The translations under genes and the position numbers were made by a program. Below are positions 18,807 through 27,363 of a DNA stretch of 64,000 bases, piece after piece. The notes beneath the pieces were generated by a model. The model ran no database searches. It worked only from the letters and a program-made list of their open reading frames with translations, and was not told the DNA's origin. Location of the stretch: assembly GCF_900102915.1 (NCBI RefSeq), contig NZ_FNGG01000005.1:100556-164555 (forward strand), read 5' to 3'. Positions within the stretch are counted from its first letter, which is position 1. Each line of letters opens with the position of its first letter. The DNA comes from Salinimicrobium catena. GTDB lineage: Bacteria > Bacteroidota > Bacteroidia > Flavobacteriales > Flavobacteriaceae.

Positions 18807-18905
18807 AACTGGGATCACATTCCTTCGGTATATTCTTCAGGCTTACACAGGCTATTCATAAGGTGAGAAATTGAGAAGCAGCATCTTTTATAATTCTTTA
18901 GAAAT

Positions 18906-18937
18906 AGATCAGGGACCCAACAGCTCCTGATCTTTTC
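18906..18937 (+). terminator. Terminator of the permease-arsN2 unit
   Basis: Arms AGATCAGG (18906-18913) and CCTGATCT (18926-18933), 12-nt loop, then TTTTC. Confidence 0.7.
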
Positions 18938-19025
18938 ATTAAAAAGATCCTGCGCACTTACTCTTGCCCAAATCTCTTTTTTACCCTATCTTATTGTGCG
19001 AAATCAACCTAAAAACCAAAAAGTG

Positions 19026-21014
19026 ATGAAAAGATGCATTCCCCTTCTTTTATTTTTCCTTGCCCATACTTTGTTTGCACAGCAAAACGTGCTCACACCC
19101 CAGGATGTGGCAAAACTAGAGATCGTTACAGAAGCTGTGATCTCACCTAATGGCAAACATATCGCCTATCAAAAACTAGTTCCGGCAGCTCCTACTGAAG
19201 AAAATGCTCCCGCCAGCATGCACCTGTATATTTACGACCGGGATGCTAAAAGCAGCAACGCGTTGGTTACAGATTATAGTGTATCCAACATAAAGTTCAG
19301 GCCGGGGAAAAACACCCTCACCTTTGCAGCCAAACAGGAGCAGGATTCGGCTACAGCCATTTATGAAATCCCGGTTTCCGGCGGAGCTCCGACCAAGATC
19401 TTTGAATTTGGGTCGGCCATTACTTCTTTTGACTGGCATTCTTCGGGAGATAAAATTGCCTTTGTGGCCTATCCCGTCAAAGAAGATACAACATCTCAAC
19501 TTCCTTATCAACCGGAGATCTATGAAACCGATCTTAAGAATGCGAATGCTTTTGTAGCAGAAATGAATGATCCCACGCTTAAAAACCTGGAAGTTGATGG
19601 TCATGTCACTGCCGTGCAGTGGAGTCCTAAGGGAGAAATGATCGCTGTTAGTGCCGCGCCTTCTTCCCTCGTCGATGATTTCTACACAGGACAAAAACTG
19701 TTTTTGGTAGACGCCAACTCTTTAAATGTTGCTGCGGAAGTGGATCACAAGGCAAAAATGGGGCAATTCAAGTGGAGTCCCGATGGTAACAAAATTGCCT
19801 TCATTGCGGGGGAAGACGAAAATGATCCTATAGATGGTCGTATCTTTATAGCCGAAGCCACCGGAGGAAGCCCTAAGATCCTGCAGGGAGATTTCAAAGG
19901 GAAATTTGAAGGCCTCACCTGGAAGGATGAAAAAACCCTTTTATACCTGGCCAGTGAAGGAGTCTACAGCAGCCTTGGAAGCATGGGAATGGACGGAAAA
20001 ACCAAGGAACTGTTTAAAAACCAAAATATGCATATTACCGGTTTTTCTGTGGCCAATGATAACAGCATCGCCTTTACCGGCAATACCGCACAACATCCCG
20101 GGGAGCTTTTCTTCCTGAAATCGGGTGCTAAATCGGCAGAAAGACTTACCACTTCTAATCCATGGCTTGAAGAAGAAACTTTAGGAAAACAGGAGGTGAT
20201 CACCTACAAGGCTGAAGATGGACTGGAGATTCAGGGAATTTTAATACATCCTGTTACCAAAAGCGGAAAAACCCCTCTTATCACTGTGGTACACGGTGGG
20301 CCCGAAGCGCATTACAGCAATGGCTGGCTTACCAGTTACAGCATGCCCGGTCAAATGGGAGCCGGGGAAGGATATGCCGTTTTCTACCCAAATTATAGGG
20401 GAAGTACAGGCCGCGGAGTAGAATTCGCGAAATCCAGCCAGGGTGACCCGGGAGGTAAAGAGTTTGATGATATTATCCACGGAATAGATCATCTCATCGC
20501 CGATTACGGGATAGACAAAGACAAGGTGGGGGTTACCGGGGGCTCCTATGGAGGTTATGCCACTGCCTGGATGTCTACCCGTCACACCGACAGATTTGCT
20601 GCCGGGGTGATGTCTGTTGGGATCAGTAATAACATTTCCAAGTGGGGTACCAGCGACATTCCCGAAGAAATGTTCCTGGTACACAGCCGTAAAAGGATAT
20701 GGGATGATTACCAGTTCTTCCTGGAGAGAAGCCCTATTTATTATGCCGACCAGGCAAAAACTCCGCTTTTGATCATGCATGGTAAAGAAGATACCCGTGT
20801 AGATCCCGGGCAGTCCTATGAATTGTACCGCCACATCAAAACCAGAACAGATACTCCTGTGAGGCTGGTATTATATCCCGGCGAAGGACACGGCAACAGA
20901 AAATCCACCGCTAGGTATGATTTTAGCCTTCGCATGATGCGCTGGTTCAATACCTATTTAAAGAATGAAAATGCAGAAATGCCCCAGCCTGCTTTAGACC
21001 TGCAAAGCAGATAA
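19026..21014 (+). CDS. S9 family prolyl-oligopeptidase-type serine peptidase
   Basis: 662 residues from the ATG at 19026. A GTG ten codons earlier is in frame, but this ATG starts the signal peptide MKRCIPLLLFFLAHTLFAQ. The N-terminal half is a WD40/TolB-like propeller (VISPNGKHIAYQKL, FKWSPDGNKIAFIAG). The C-terminal half is the alpha/beta hydrolase with the nucleophile in GGSYGGY (Ser507), the Asp in GKEDTRVDP and the His in GEGHGNRK. It should cleave peptides, dipeptidyl- or acylaminoacyl-peptidase style, in the periplasm. Monocistronic, with a strong terminator 20 bases after the stop. Confidence 0.93.
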   Translation: MKRCIPLLLFFLAHTLFAQQNVLTPQDVAKLEIVTEAVISPNGKHIAYQKLVPAAPTEENAPASMHLYIYDRDAKSSNALVTDYSVSNIKFRPGKNTLTFAAKQEQDSATAIYEIPVSGGAPTKIFEFGSAITSFDWHSSGDKIAFVAYPVKEDTTSQLPYQPEIYETDLKNANAFVAEMNDPTLKNLEVDGHVTAVQWSPKGEMIAVSAAPSSLVDDFYTGQKLFLVDANSLNVAAEVDHKAKMGQFKWSPDGNKIAFIAGEDENDPIDGRIFIAEATGGSPKILQGDFKGKFEGLTWKDEKTLLYLASEGVYSSLGSMGMDGKTKELFKNQNMHITGFSVANDNSIAFTGNTAQHPGELFFLKSGAKSAERLTTSNPWLEEETLGKQEVITYKAEDGLEIQGILIHPVTKSGKTPLITVVHGGPEAHYSNGWLTSYSMPGQMGAGEGYAVFYPNYRGSTGRGVEFAKSSQGDPGGKEFDDIIHGIDHLIADYGIDKDKVGVTGGSYGGYATAWMSTRHTDRFAAGVMSVGISNNISKWGTSDIPEEMFLVHSRKRIWDDYQFFLERSPIYYADQAKTPLLIMHGKEDTRVDPGQSYELYRHIKTRTDTPVRLVLYPGEGHGNRKSTARYDFSLRMMRWFNTYLKNENAEMPQPALDLQSR

Positions 21015-21034
21015 AAAGACTAAAAGATTTTTTG

Positions 21035-21066
21035 AACCCGTGGCATCAAATGGCCACGGGTTTTTT
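21035..21066 (+). terminator. Terminator after the S9 peptidase gene
   Basis: Arms AACCCGTGGC (21035-21044) and GCCACGGGTT (21053-21062), 8-nt loop, then six T. Confidence 0.9.
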
Positions 21067-21153
21067 GTTTTACAGAATTTTAGGAACTGTCCAAATGAAT
21101 TAATTTTCTTATTTTTAACAATATTTAACGTTTGTATTTCCAAATCCTCAATT

Positions 21154-22560
21154 ATGAACAGAATATTCACCTACTTTTTTCTTCTTTTTATTTTTATACT
21201 TCAGCCTTCCACAATTCTCGCTGAAGGAACCATTTTCAAACTGGAGTCCCATCAAAAATTTACAGGAACTTTCTCCGGAGATATTGATCAGGAGAACTCC
21301 GTACACCTGGTGATTTTTAAAGACAAGGATGCCGGTAACTACGGAATAATCCCTTTTTTCATCAATGCACAGGACGAGCTTATTTCTTTGGAGCACATTC
21401 AGATGGAAGATGAACCTTCTGTGGTTTCTTTTCACTTCAACCCCTCCACGTCTAATTTGACTTTGCTTCTTAAACAGGGACGCAGAACCGATAAGCAGCT
21501 TGAAATCATAGATCTCAACATTAATTCCAACACTATTTCCAAAAGCCAAATTGAAGATTACGAGGATGCCCATCTCGTAATTCGGGAAAAAAACAGGTCA
21601 TTTCTCATTTTCAAGGAAAAAGATAACCTGGAGATCAATACTATCTTTGACTCCCAAAGAAAAATCATTGAAAATTTTTCATTTAAGGGGGAGAACAAAA
21701 GTCTTTTTAATAGAATATTTGAAAATACTCCCGAAAGCATCAACACCAATGAATATGTAAAGAACGGGTCCATTAACCCTTCAAATGTATATTTTTATAA
21801 TGACCGCTTAATATTTGATCATATCTCTGAAGAGAAATACACCACATTAAGCATAAACCCTGAGGATAACAGCCATAAGGCCTTTTCTGAATTTGAACTA
21901 AAAGGGGTAAACAAGGTTAGAGATATCAATTCTTTCATCTTTAAGTCAAAAGCTTTCCTTTTTATCAACAATAAAGAAGACATTAATTTAAGAAGCTATG
22001 ACCTGGAAACCGGCGAAATGATCAAGGACTTGTTTTTACAGCAGGAATTTTCCCATTACTTTGACAGCGAGATCCTGGAAAAGCTTATCAAAAAATCTTC
22101 CCGAAAAGCAAATAGATTAACAGGTACTGTAAATGAAGGTCCAGAGAATTCTATGGTGGTCACAATGGATTTCGTTTCGGCCAGAAATTATTTTTACCAC
22201 TATAACTGGTGGTGGCACCACCAGTTCCTGCATCAACAAATGATGTGGCAAAATCAAATGATGCAACAACATATGCAGATGAATACTTTTGGGCCTAACC
22301 CAGATTCCTACATGCCCGAAATTTTTCCTGCGGAAAATTCGCAGTCAGTAAAATTGGTAATAGACAAAGATCTTAACGTACTGGCCGGAAAGGATGTATT
22401 AACTCTGCGTCCTGAAATCGATAAGGAAAAACACATTGAAAAGTTTCAAAACGATCGAAAAGTAAAAAATGTGACACTTGCCTTCACCAGGAGATCAGGA
22501 CGGGCAGTTTATTTTTCAAAGGAAACCGATTTGATACATGTAAAAACCTTTGATCTGTAA
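21154..22560 (+). CDS. Secreted protein of unknown function with an H/M/W/Q-rich tract
   Basis: 468 residues from the ATG at 21154; upstream in-frame starts give no signal peptide. The N-terminus MNRIFTYFFLLFIFILQPSTILAEG is a clear signal sequence. Residues ~30-340 are a charged beta-rich region with recurring phrases such as LVIFKDKDAGNYGIIPFFINAQDE, which could be propeller-like but I do not recognise a family. At about 345-390 lies a tract very rich in aromatic residues, His, Met and Gln (WWWHHQFLHQQMMWQ followed by repeated QMM/QHMQM). The C-terminus returns to an ordinary beta pattern. The tract could bind copper or another metal, or be an exposed interaction segment. No operon partner is obvious. 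Confidence 0.7.
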   Translation: MNRIFTYFFLLFIFILQPSTILAEGTIFKLESHQKFTGTFSGDIDQENSVHLVIFKDKDAGNYGIIPFFINAQDELISLEHIQMEDEPSVVSFHFNPSTSNLTLLLKQGRRTDKQLEIIDLNINSNTISKSQIEDYEDAHLVIREKNRSFLIFKEKDNLEINTIFDSQRKIIENFSFKGENKSLFNRIFENTPESINTNEYVKNGSINPSNVYFYNDRLIFDHISEEKYTTLSINPEDNSHKAFSEFELKGVNKVRDINSFIFKSKAFLFINNKEDINLRSYDLETGEMIKDLFLQQEFSHYFDSEILEKLIKKSSRKANRLTGTVNEGPENSMVVTMDFVSARNYFYHYNWWWHHQFLHQQMMWQNQMMQQHMQMNTFGPNPDSYMPEIFPAENSQSVKLVIDKDLNVLAGKDVLTLRPEIDKEKHIEKFQNDRKVKNVTLAFTRRSGRAVYFSKETDLIHVKTFDL

Positions 22561-22661
22561 CTCTATAACGAATTGAAAAAGGAGGGAGAATTGGGATAGA
22601 AATGACCCCAGTCATAAGACAGTGCTTTCTAAGCTTTTAATTTTGCCGAAAATTTAGCGTC

Positions 22662-22757
22662 ATGCCACATACCGATAAAAGTCTGCAGTCAAGGTTCCTG
22701 GTTTTCCTGTTTTTTGTCCTGGCGATATTTTTAAAATACCTTGTACAAGGCTTGTAG
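22662..22757 (+). CDS. 31-residue single-pass membrane microprotein (predicted)
   Basis: The ORF encodes a charged N-terminus (MPHTDKSLQSR) followed by one hydrophobic helix FLVFLFFVLAIFLKYLVQGL. The box TAATTTTG (22638-22645) matches the -7 consensus TAnnTTTG and lies 16 bases before the ATG. I see no matching TTTG at -33. The rest of the 22561-22968 gap contains no other convincing ORF. It holds an inverted repeat CTTCGGAAG (22881-22889) / CTTCCGAAG (22919-22927) of unknown role. Small single-helix proteins of this layout are common regulators of membrane complexes; function here is unknown. Confidence 0.5.
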   Translation: MPHTDKSLQSRFLVFLFFVLAIFLKYLVQGL

Positions 22758-22968
22758 AAATAAGATCTTCAAGGCCGCCGTTCTCCCTCCTTCTTCTCTT
22801 CGGAAACACCGGAGAGATATCACCTCTGTCTTACCGTTGCTCATGAATTTTTAAGGATTATTAGTCATAAATCTCTACTACTTCGGAAGTTGTATAATCT
22901 TTGTGAACAAAAAAATACCTTCCGAAGAAAAAAACCGTTAAATTTATAGACAGTAAATTCAGCCCCCT

Positions 22969-23187
22969 ATGAAACGTTACGTTCTATCTACCATCAAAAA
23001 TGAGCAGGGAGATCACGAAGTGCACGAGAGCAGTTGCGCCAGGCTTCCCTCCTATATTTATCAGAAAGATCTTGGCTATCACTTCAATTGCAAATCAGCC
23101 CTTGAACTTGCAAAGACCAATCATGCAACGGTGAATGGCTGCCATGAATGCAACCGCGTTTGCCATACTGCTGAGGTGGAAGTTTAA
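22969..23187 (+). CDS. Small Cys-rich protein of unknown function
   Basis: 72 residues, no signal peptide. Five Cys in two groups: ESSCARLP near residue 23 and FNCKSALELA near 40, then CHECNRVC at 58-65, with several His. The spacing suggests a structural zinc site. The opening KRYVLSTIKNEQGDHEVHESSC looks like a short beta-hairpin. I recall similar short Bacteroidota proteins but no named function. It stands alone between the microprotein and the repeat before the broken GIY-YIG gene. Confidence 0.6.
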   Translation: MKRYVLSTIKNEQGDHEVHESSCARLPSYIYQKDLGYHFNCKSALELAKTNHATVNGCHECNRVCHTAEVEV

Positions 23188-23211
23188 AGTACAAATTACC
23201 TAGTAAACGTA

Positions 23212-23257
23212 CTGTCACATTGAGCCAGCGACTGAAAGGAGCGACGGTCGAAATGCT
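23212..23257. repeat. Dispersed Bacteroidota-type palindromic repeat before the third GIY-YIG gene
   Basis: The stretch has the form CTGTCACATTGAGC...GCGAC...GTCGAAATGCT, with GCGAC/GTCG-type partial inverted symmetry. I recognise the general form (TGTCACATTGAGCG...GTCGAAATG) as a common dispersed intergenic sequence of Flavobacteriia. It sits about 47 bases before the GIY-YIG start. Confidence 0.5.
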
Positions 23258-23303
23258 TAGAAATTCAAATCTTCCTTCTTATCCTTTTTATGTAAATTAA
23301 AGA

Positions 23304-23602
23304 ATGAAACTGTTTTACGTTTATATCGTGGAATGCTCAGATAAATCCTATTACACAGGATTCACTTCCAATCTGGACAAGCGCATTGTGGAACATAATG
23401 TTGGAACTCATGATAATGCCTATACATTGAAACGGAGGCCGGTTATTCTAAAATGGACCGAGCAATTCACAGATCTAAATCCAGCCATTGCAGTTGAAAA
23501 GCAGATCAAAGGCTGGAGTCACAAAAAGAAAAGGCACTTATAGAAGGAAAATGGGAGGATCTAGTGGAATTTTCCAAGAACTTCAGGAATAGAAATAGCT
23601 AG
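23304..23602 (+). pseudogene. GIY-YIG (URI-type) nuclease gene with a -1 frameshift near its 3' end
   Basis: The first 74 codons give a clean GIY-YIG domain: FYVYIVECSDKSYYTGFTSNLDKRIVEHN, with the catalytic Glu in AVEKQIKGWSHKKK. The zero frame then reads RHL and stops at 23541-23543. Shifting by -1 in the A-rich run at about 23523-23533 restores the usual family ending, KALIEGKWEDLVEFSKNFRNRNS, to a TAG at 23600-23602. The full product would be about 99 residues. Either one base was lost (pseudogene) or the run CAAAAAGAAAAGG allows ribosomal slippage; a simple deletion is likelier. It lies behind a dispersed palindromic repeat, as the two other GIY-YIG genes do. Confidence 0.8.
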
Positions 23603-23679
23603 GCGCTCTTTAAAAAAGGCTTCGACCATGTTTTTTTCTCCTTTCCAGTCATGAAAACAGCTCAGCCTGACTTTTCGTA

Positions 23680-24525
23680 TCACCCCGCCAGTTTCCTTAC
23701 CGGGATCTTCCCCGCCCGGATCATTTCAATTGTATGGTCATACCCTACTTCAATGATCTCTTCGATCTTTCTGAAATCGAACAGGGAATAATTCTGCATC
23801 TGCGGAGGGTCAATAAAGAAATCACAGCGCTGCATTTCAGGTTTAACATTTTGGGTGATCCCCAGGTTAACCGAACGTTCCATGATACCTTTTGGTCCGG
23901 TGAATTTGGATTTCTTTCCGGGGAAATTCACATGGGAACCTATTAGAAACCTGCATTCTTCCCGTATGGAAGAAGCCGGAAGATTACACATTAGCCCCCC
24001 GTCCACAAAATTGACCTCGTCAAGTACTATGGGCGCGAAGAACCCGGGTACCGAACAGCTGGCGATGAGATAATCAAATAAGGGTCCGCTGCTGCGCACT
24101 TCGCCACAGGCTTCGTTAAGATTGGAAAGCCCCAGGAAAAATGGTTTTTTGAGCACGCTAAAATCGTCTTCAGCGATATATTTTTTCAGGGCGATCTTCA
24201 TCTTTTCCAGCTTGTAAAGCCCCGTTCTTCTCCAGGAAAAACCGGTCATCTTTGAAAAGGTCTCCTCAATGAGGATCCCTTTGATCTCTTCGGGAGAATG
24301 TCCTGCCGCATACAGCACCCCTACAATGGCACCCATACTGGTACCCGAAATGATCCCCGGTTGTATCCCATGTTCATGCAAGGCCTGTAGCACTCCCACA
24401 TGGGCATAGCCGCGGGCACTGCCCCCGCTAAGGGTGATGCCTACCTGGTAAGGGTATTTCTTCCTGAAAGGATTGATATTTCGTAGGTTCTGTAGGGTAA
24501 TGGCCTTAGATCTTTTTAATTGCAA
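23680..24525 (-). CDS. Patatin-like phospholipase
   Basis: 281 residues. The oxyanion motif GGSARG is at 34-39, the nucleophile elbow GTSMG at 61-65 (Ser63), and the catalytic Asp in VDGGLMCN (Asp175), so the Ser-Asp dyad is complete. Bacterial RssA-type patatins hydrolyse acyl lipids. No signal peptide, so cytoplasmic or peripheral. The start is a TTG at 24525 immediately after an in-frame TAA. There is no ATG before the motifs, so either this TTG or another non-ATG codon is used. The 24526-24800 region upstream contains only a weak plus-strand ORF that I do not support. Confidence 0.88.
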   Translation of the reverse strand: MQLKRSKAITLQNLRNINPFRKKYPYQVGITLSGGSARGYAHVGVLQALHEHGIQPGIISGTSMGAIVGVLYAAGHSPEEIKGILIEETFSKMTGFSWRRTGLYKLEKMKIALKKYIAEDDFSVLKKPFFLGLSNLNEACGEVRSSGPLFDYLIASCSVPGFFAPIVLDEVNFVDGGLMCNLPASSIREECRFLIGSHVNFPGKKSKFTGPKGIMERSVNLGITQNVKPEMQRCDFFIDPPQMQNYSLFDFRKIEEIIEVGYDHTIEMIRAGKIPVRKLAG

Positions 24526-24817
24526 TTACCTGCAATATACTATTTTTCCCGACTTCTGCGGAAGGGAATTTTGAACAGAGTTCTGCCCTTTTTTGAAGAT
24601 CCTTACAGCCGAATTGCCTACTACAAAAAAATCCTTAACTTTAGAGGAATTGACAATCAAATCATTAATGGCATGCATGATCTCTGGAGAAAGTATGCCA
24701 TTTTTAAATATCTGATACTGTATTAAGACCGCACCACAGATTCTTCAGCTCCTGAAATTTTTCGGCGGAAAACTCCGTTTTCAAGACCGAGCAGTTCTGT
24801 ATTTCATTATCCCATTA

Positions 24818-26143
24818 ATGCTTGGAGGCTGCTCTAAAAAACTGGGAGAAGTACAAGCGCCCATCGAGGAGCCTGCAGCTTTCTCAGCTTCGGGAACTGC
24901 AGTTCTGCCCGACAGATGGTGGACAGCCTTTGATGATCCTGTTCTTAATGAGCTGGTAGAAACCGCCCTGGATTCTAATTTAAGGCTACAGGCCAACTGG
25001 CAACAGTTTCAGGCGGCCCTTGCTGTGGTAGACAGGGAATCCTCTTTTCTCTGGCCGCAAGCCGAAGTTTATGCCGGCGCCTCAATAGACAGACCGGAAC
25101 AGGATTTTTCTTCGGGGGAGGACCTTCAAATTGGTGTTGGCGCTTCATATGAAATTGATCTTTGGGGGCGCATCCGTGCCGGCGTGCAGGCAGAAAAATT
25201 TCGGGCTCAGGCCACATTTCTGGACCACCAGGCGGCGGCCATGACCCTTTCTGCAGAAACGGCCATTACCTGGTACCGGCTTGTTACTACCGCGAAACAG
25301 CTTGAACTGGCCGAAGAACAGATCGAGATCAACCAAAATATCATGAAGCTCATAAGGAACCGCTTCGCCAGCGGACAGGTGCGGGCGGTGGATATTCTGA
25401 GACAGGAACAACTTCTGGAAAGCACCCGGGACCAAAAGATCTTTTATGAAAGACAGTTACAAATACTTGAAAATGATCTTTCTGTATTACTGGGAAAACC
25501 TCCGCAAAATGAACTTGACCTGCCGGAAAAATCCCTTCCCAAACTACCATTATTGCCAGATACCGGCCTTCCGCTGGAACTCATTCGCCGCCGGCCCGAT
25601 GTGAGACAGGCTTACAACCTTGTTTTGGCTGCCGACCGGGAGCTCGCGCAGGCCATAAGGGCAAAATATCCGCGTCTTTCTTTGGATGTATCCGGGGAAT
25701 TTGTTTCCCAGAGCTATAATGACCTTTTTCGTAATTGGGCCTACACTCTGGCAGGAAACCTGGTCGCGCCGGTATTTTATGGCGGCAGGTTACGGGCTGA
25801 AGCAGAACGTACAGAAGCTGTGAAGGAACAAAGGCTTTATGAGTATGGCCAGACGGTACTCACCTCTTTCAGGGAAGTGGAAAATGCCCTTATAAGGGAG
25901 ATCGCACAGAAACAAAGTATCGAAGTTACAGAAAGAAGGCTGGAACTGGCGCAAAAGACCAATGGACAGCTTCGGATAGAATTTTTGAACGGCATGAGCG
26001 ATTACCTGGACGTGTTGCTGGGGCTGGATGAAGAACAACAGCTGCAAAGAGACCTGCTCGATGCGAAACAGGAACTGCTGGAGATCAGGATCGCCTTATA
26101 CCGCTCTTTAGCCGGAGGTTTGGAAATGCCCGAAATCCCTTAA
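24818..26143 (+). CDS. Outer-membrane efflux lipoprotein (TolC/NodT type)
   Basis: 441 residues from the ATG at 24818, containing two OEP repeats (LVETALDSNLRLQANWQQFQAALAVV and LELIRRRPDVRQAYNLVLAADRELAQAIRAKYPRLSL). It would form the trimeric tunnel for the adaptor and RND pump encoded next. The protein opens MLGGC, a lipobox with no room for a signal peptide. The frame stays open upstream to 24716 and there encodes a basic and hydrophobic stretch (KLRFQDRAVLYFIIPLMLGGC), so translation probably begins earlier at a non-ATG codon (CTG at 24752 is one candidate). First gene of a three-gene efflux operon. Confidence 0.9.
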   Translation: MLGGCSKKLGEVQAPIEEPAAFSASGTAVLPDRWWTAFDDPVLNELVETALDSNLRLQANWQQFQAALAVVDRESSFLWPQAEVYAGASIDRPEQDFSSGEDLQIGVGASYEIDLWGRIRAGVQAEKFRAQATFLDHQAAAMTLSAETAITWYRLVTTAKQLELAEEQIEINQNIMKLIRNRFASGQVRAVDILRQEQLLESTRDQKIFYERQLQILENDLSVLLGKPPQNELDLPEKSLPKLPLLPDTGLPLELIRRRPDVRQAYNLVLAADRELAQAIRAKYPRLSLDVSGEFVSQSYNDLFRNWAYTLAGNLVAPVFYGGRLRAEAERTEAVKEQRLYEYGQTVLTSFREVENALIREIAQKQSIEVTERRLELAQKTNGQLRIEFLNGMSDYLDVLLGLDEEQQLQRDLLDAKQELLEIRIALYRSLAGGLEMPEIP

Positions 26144-26161
26144 TAAAATAGAAGACACACC

Positions 26162-27361
26162 ATGAGCACCAAAAAAACCCTTATCATCTCCATAAGCATC
26201 CTGCTTTTTGCGGCAGTGGTGACCACTTTGGTCTTCATGACCGAACCTACGGCCAAGAGCGAAGGTGCGACCAAAAAGATGGCCATGCTGGTAGAGGTCA
26301 TTCCTGCGGAAAAAGGGAACTTTGAACCTGTTTTTATAGCTACCGGTACAGTTTCTCCAGTAGAGGATGTGACGCTGAGTCCGCTGGTGAGCGGACAGGT
26401 AATAAGACGGGCACCGGCCTTCACGCCGGGAGGTTTTGTTGAAGAAGGCACTGTGCTTCTCCAGATCGATCCTTCAGATTACCAAAATGAACTGGAGCTG
26501 AAAAAAAGTGATCTGCTGCAAGCGCGTACAGATCTTGATATGGAAATGGGAAGGCAGGAAGTGGCCGAAAAGGACCTGGCCCTTATAGGCGGAGACTCAC
26601 TTTCTCCACAAGAGAGATCTTTGGTCTTGAGAAAACCTCAGCTCAATGCGGTAAAAGCCAATATCGCGGCTGCAGAAGCTGCTGTGGAACAGGCTAAATT
26701 AAACCTTGCCCGCACCACTATACGAGCCCCTTTTGATGCGCACATTTTAACCCAGAACGTCACGGAAGGATCTCAGGTGGCACCGGGAGACAACCTGGGG
26801 CGCCTTGTTGGAAGTGAATTTTATTGGGTTAGCCTCACCGTGCCGCTGGCTCAACTGCAGTGGCTTAAGTTTCCGGCTACGGAAGAAGAGCAAGGATCTG
26901 AAGTTAAGATCAGGAATACTTCGGCCTGGCCAAAAGGGGTTTTCCGAAGCGGTTATTTGTCGAAACAAGTGGGTGCGCTTGATGAACAGACCCGCCTTGC
27001 AAGGGTCCTGGTTAAGGTGCCACAACCACTTGCCCGGCAGCAGGATAAACCTGAACTCATTATAGGTTCCTTCGTGGAAGCTCGATTGCTGGGAGAACAG
27101 ATCACTGATGTGGTACGCCTGAAGCGGGATTATCTTCATAACAACGATGAAGTATGGACCATGGAAAATGGAAAACTTTCCATCAAAAAAGTGGAAGTAC
27201 AGCTGAAAGATTCGGAGTATGCATATATCTCTTCCGGACTGGAAGATGGCGCAAAGGTGGTCACAACCAACCTAAGTACCGTCACTGAAGGAATTCCGTT
27301 AAGGACTCAGCGTGATACAACGGCTTCCGAAGAAAACAAGCAGCAACCTGTCAATAACTAG
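26162..27361 (+). CDS. RND efflux periplasmic adaptor (membrane fusion protein)
   Basis: 399 residues. An N-terminal membrane anchor or uncleaved signal ([20 protein letters not shown]) is followed by the half-lipoyl motif ([37 protein letters not shown]). A coiled-coil hairpin covers about 100-175 ([19 protein letters not shown]...[28 protein letters not shown]). Beta-barrel and membrane-proximal domains follow, with [30 protein letters not shown]. It joins the inner-membrane pump to the outer-membrane channel. It starts 18 bases after the channel gene and ends 2 bases before the pump gene. Confidence 0.93.
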   Translation: MSTKKTLIISISILLFAAVVTTLVFMTEPTAKSEGATKKMAMLVEVIPAEKGNFEPVFIATGTVSPVEDVTLSPLVSGQVIRRAPAFTPGGFVEEGTVLLQIDPSDYQNELELKKSDLLQARTDLDMEMGRQEVAEKDLALIGGDSLSPQERSLVLRKPQLNAVKANIAAAEAAVEQAKLNLARTTIRAPFDAHILTQNVTEGSQVAPGDNLGRLVGSEFYWVSLTVPLAQLQWLKFPATEEEQGSEVKIRNTSAWPKGVFRSGYLSKQVGALDEQTRLARVLVKVPQPLARQQDKPELIIGSFVEARLLGEQITDVVRLKRDYLHNNDEVWTMENGKLSIKKVEVQLKDSEYAYISSGLEDGAKVVTTNLSTVTEGIPLRTQRDTTASEENKQQPVNN

Positions 27362-27363
27362 TC

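Noticed and set aside
24520..24726. 68-residue plus-strand ORF between patatin and efflux genes
   Set aside because: No family likeness, no -7 box and no neighbour support; the composition looks non-coding.
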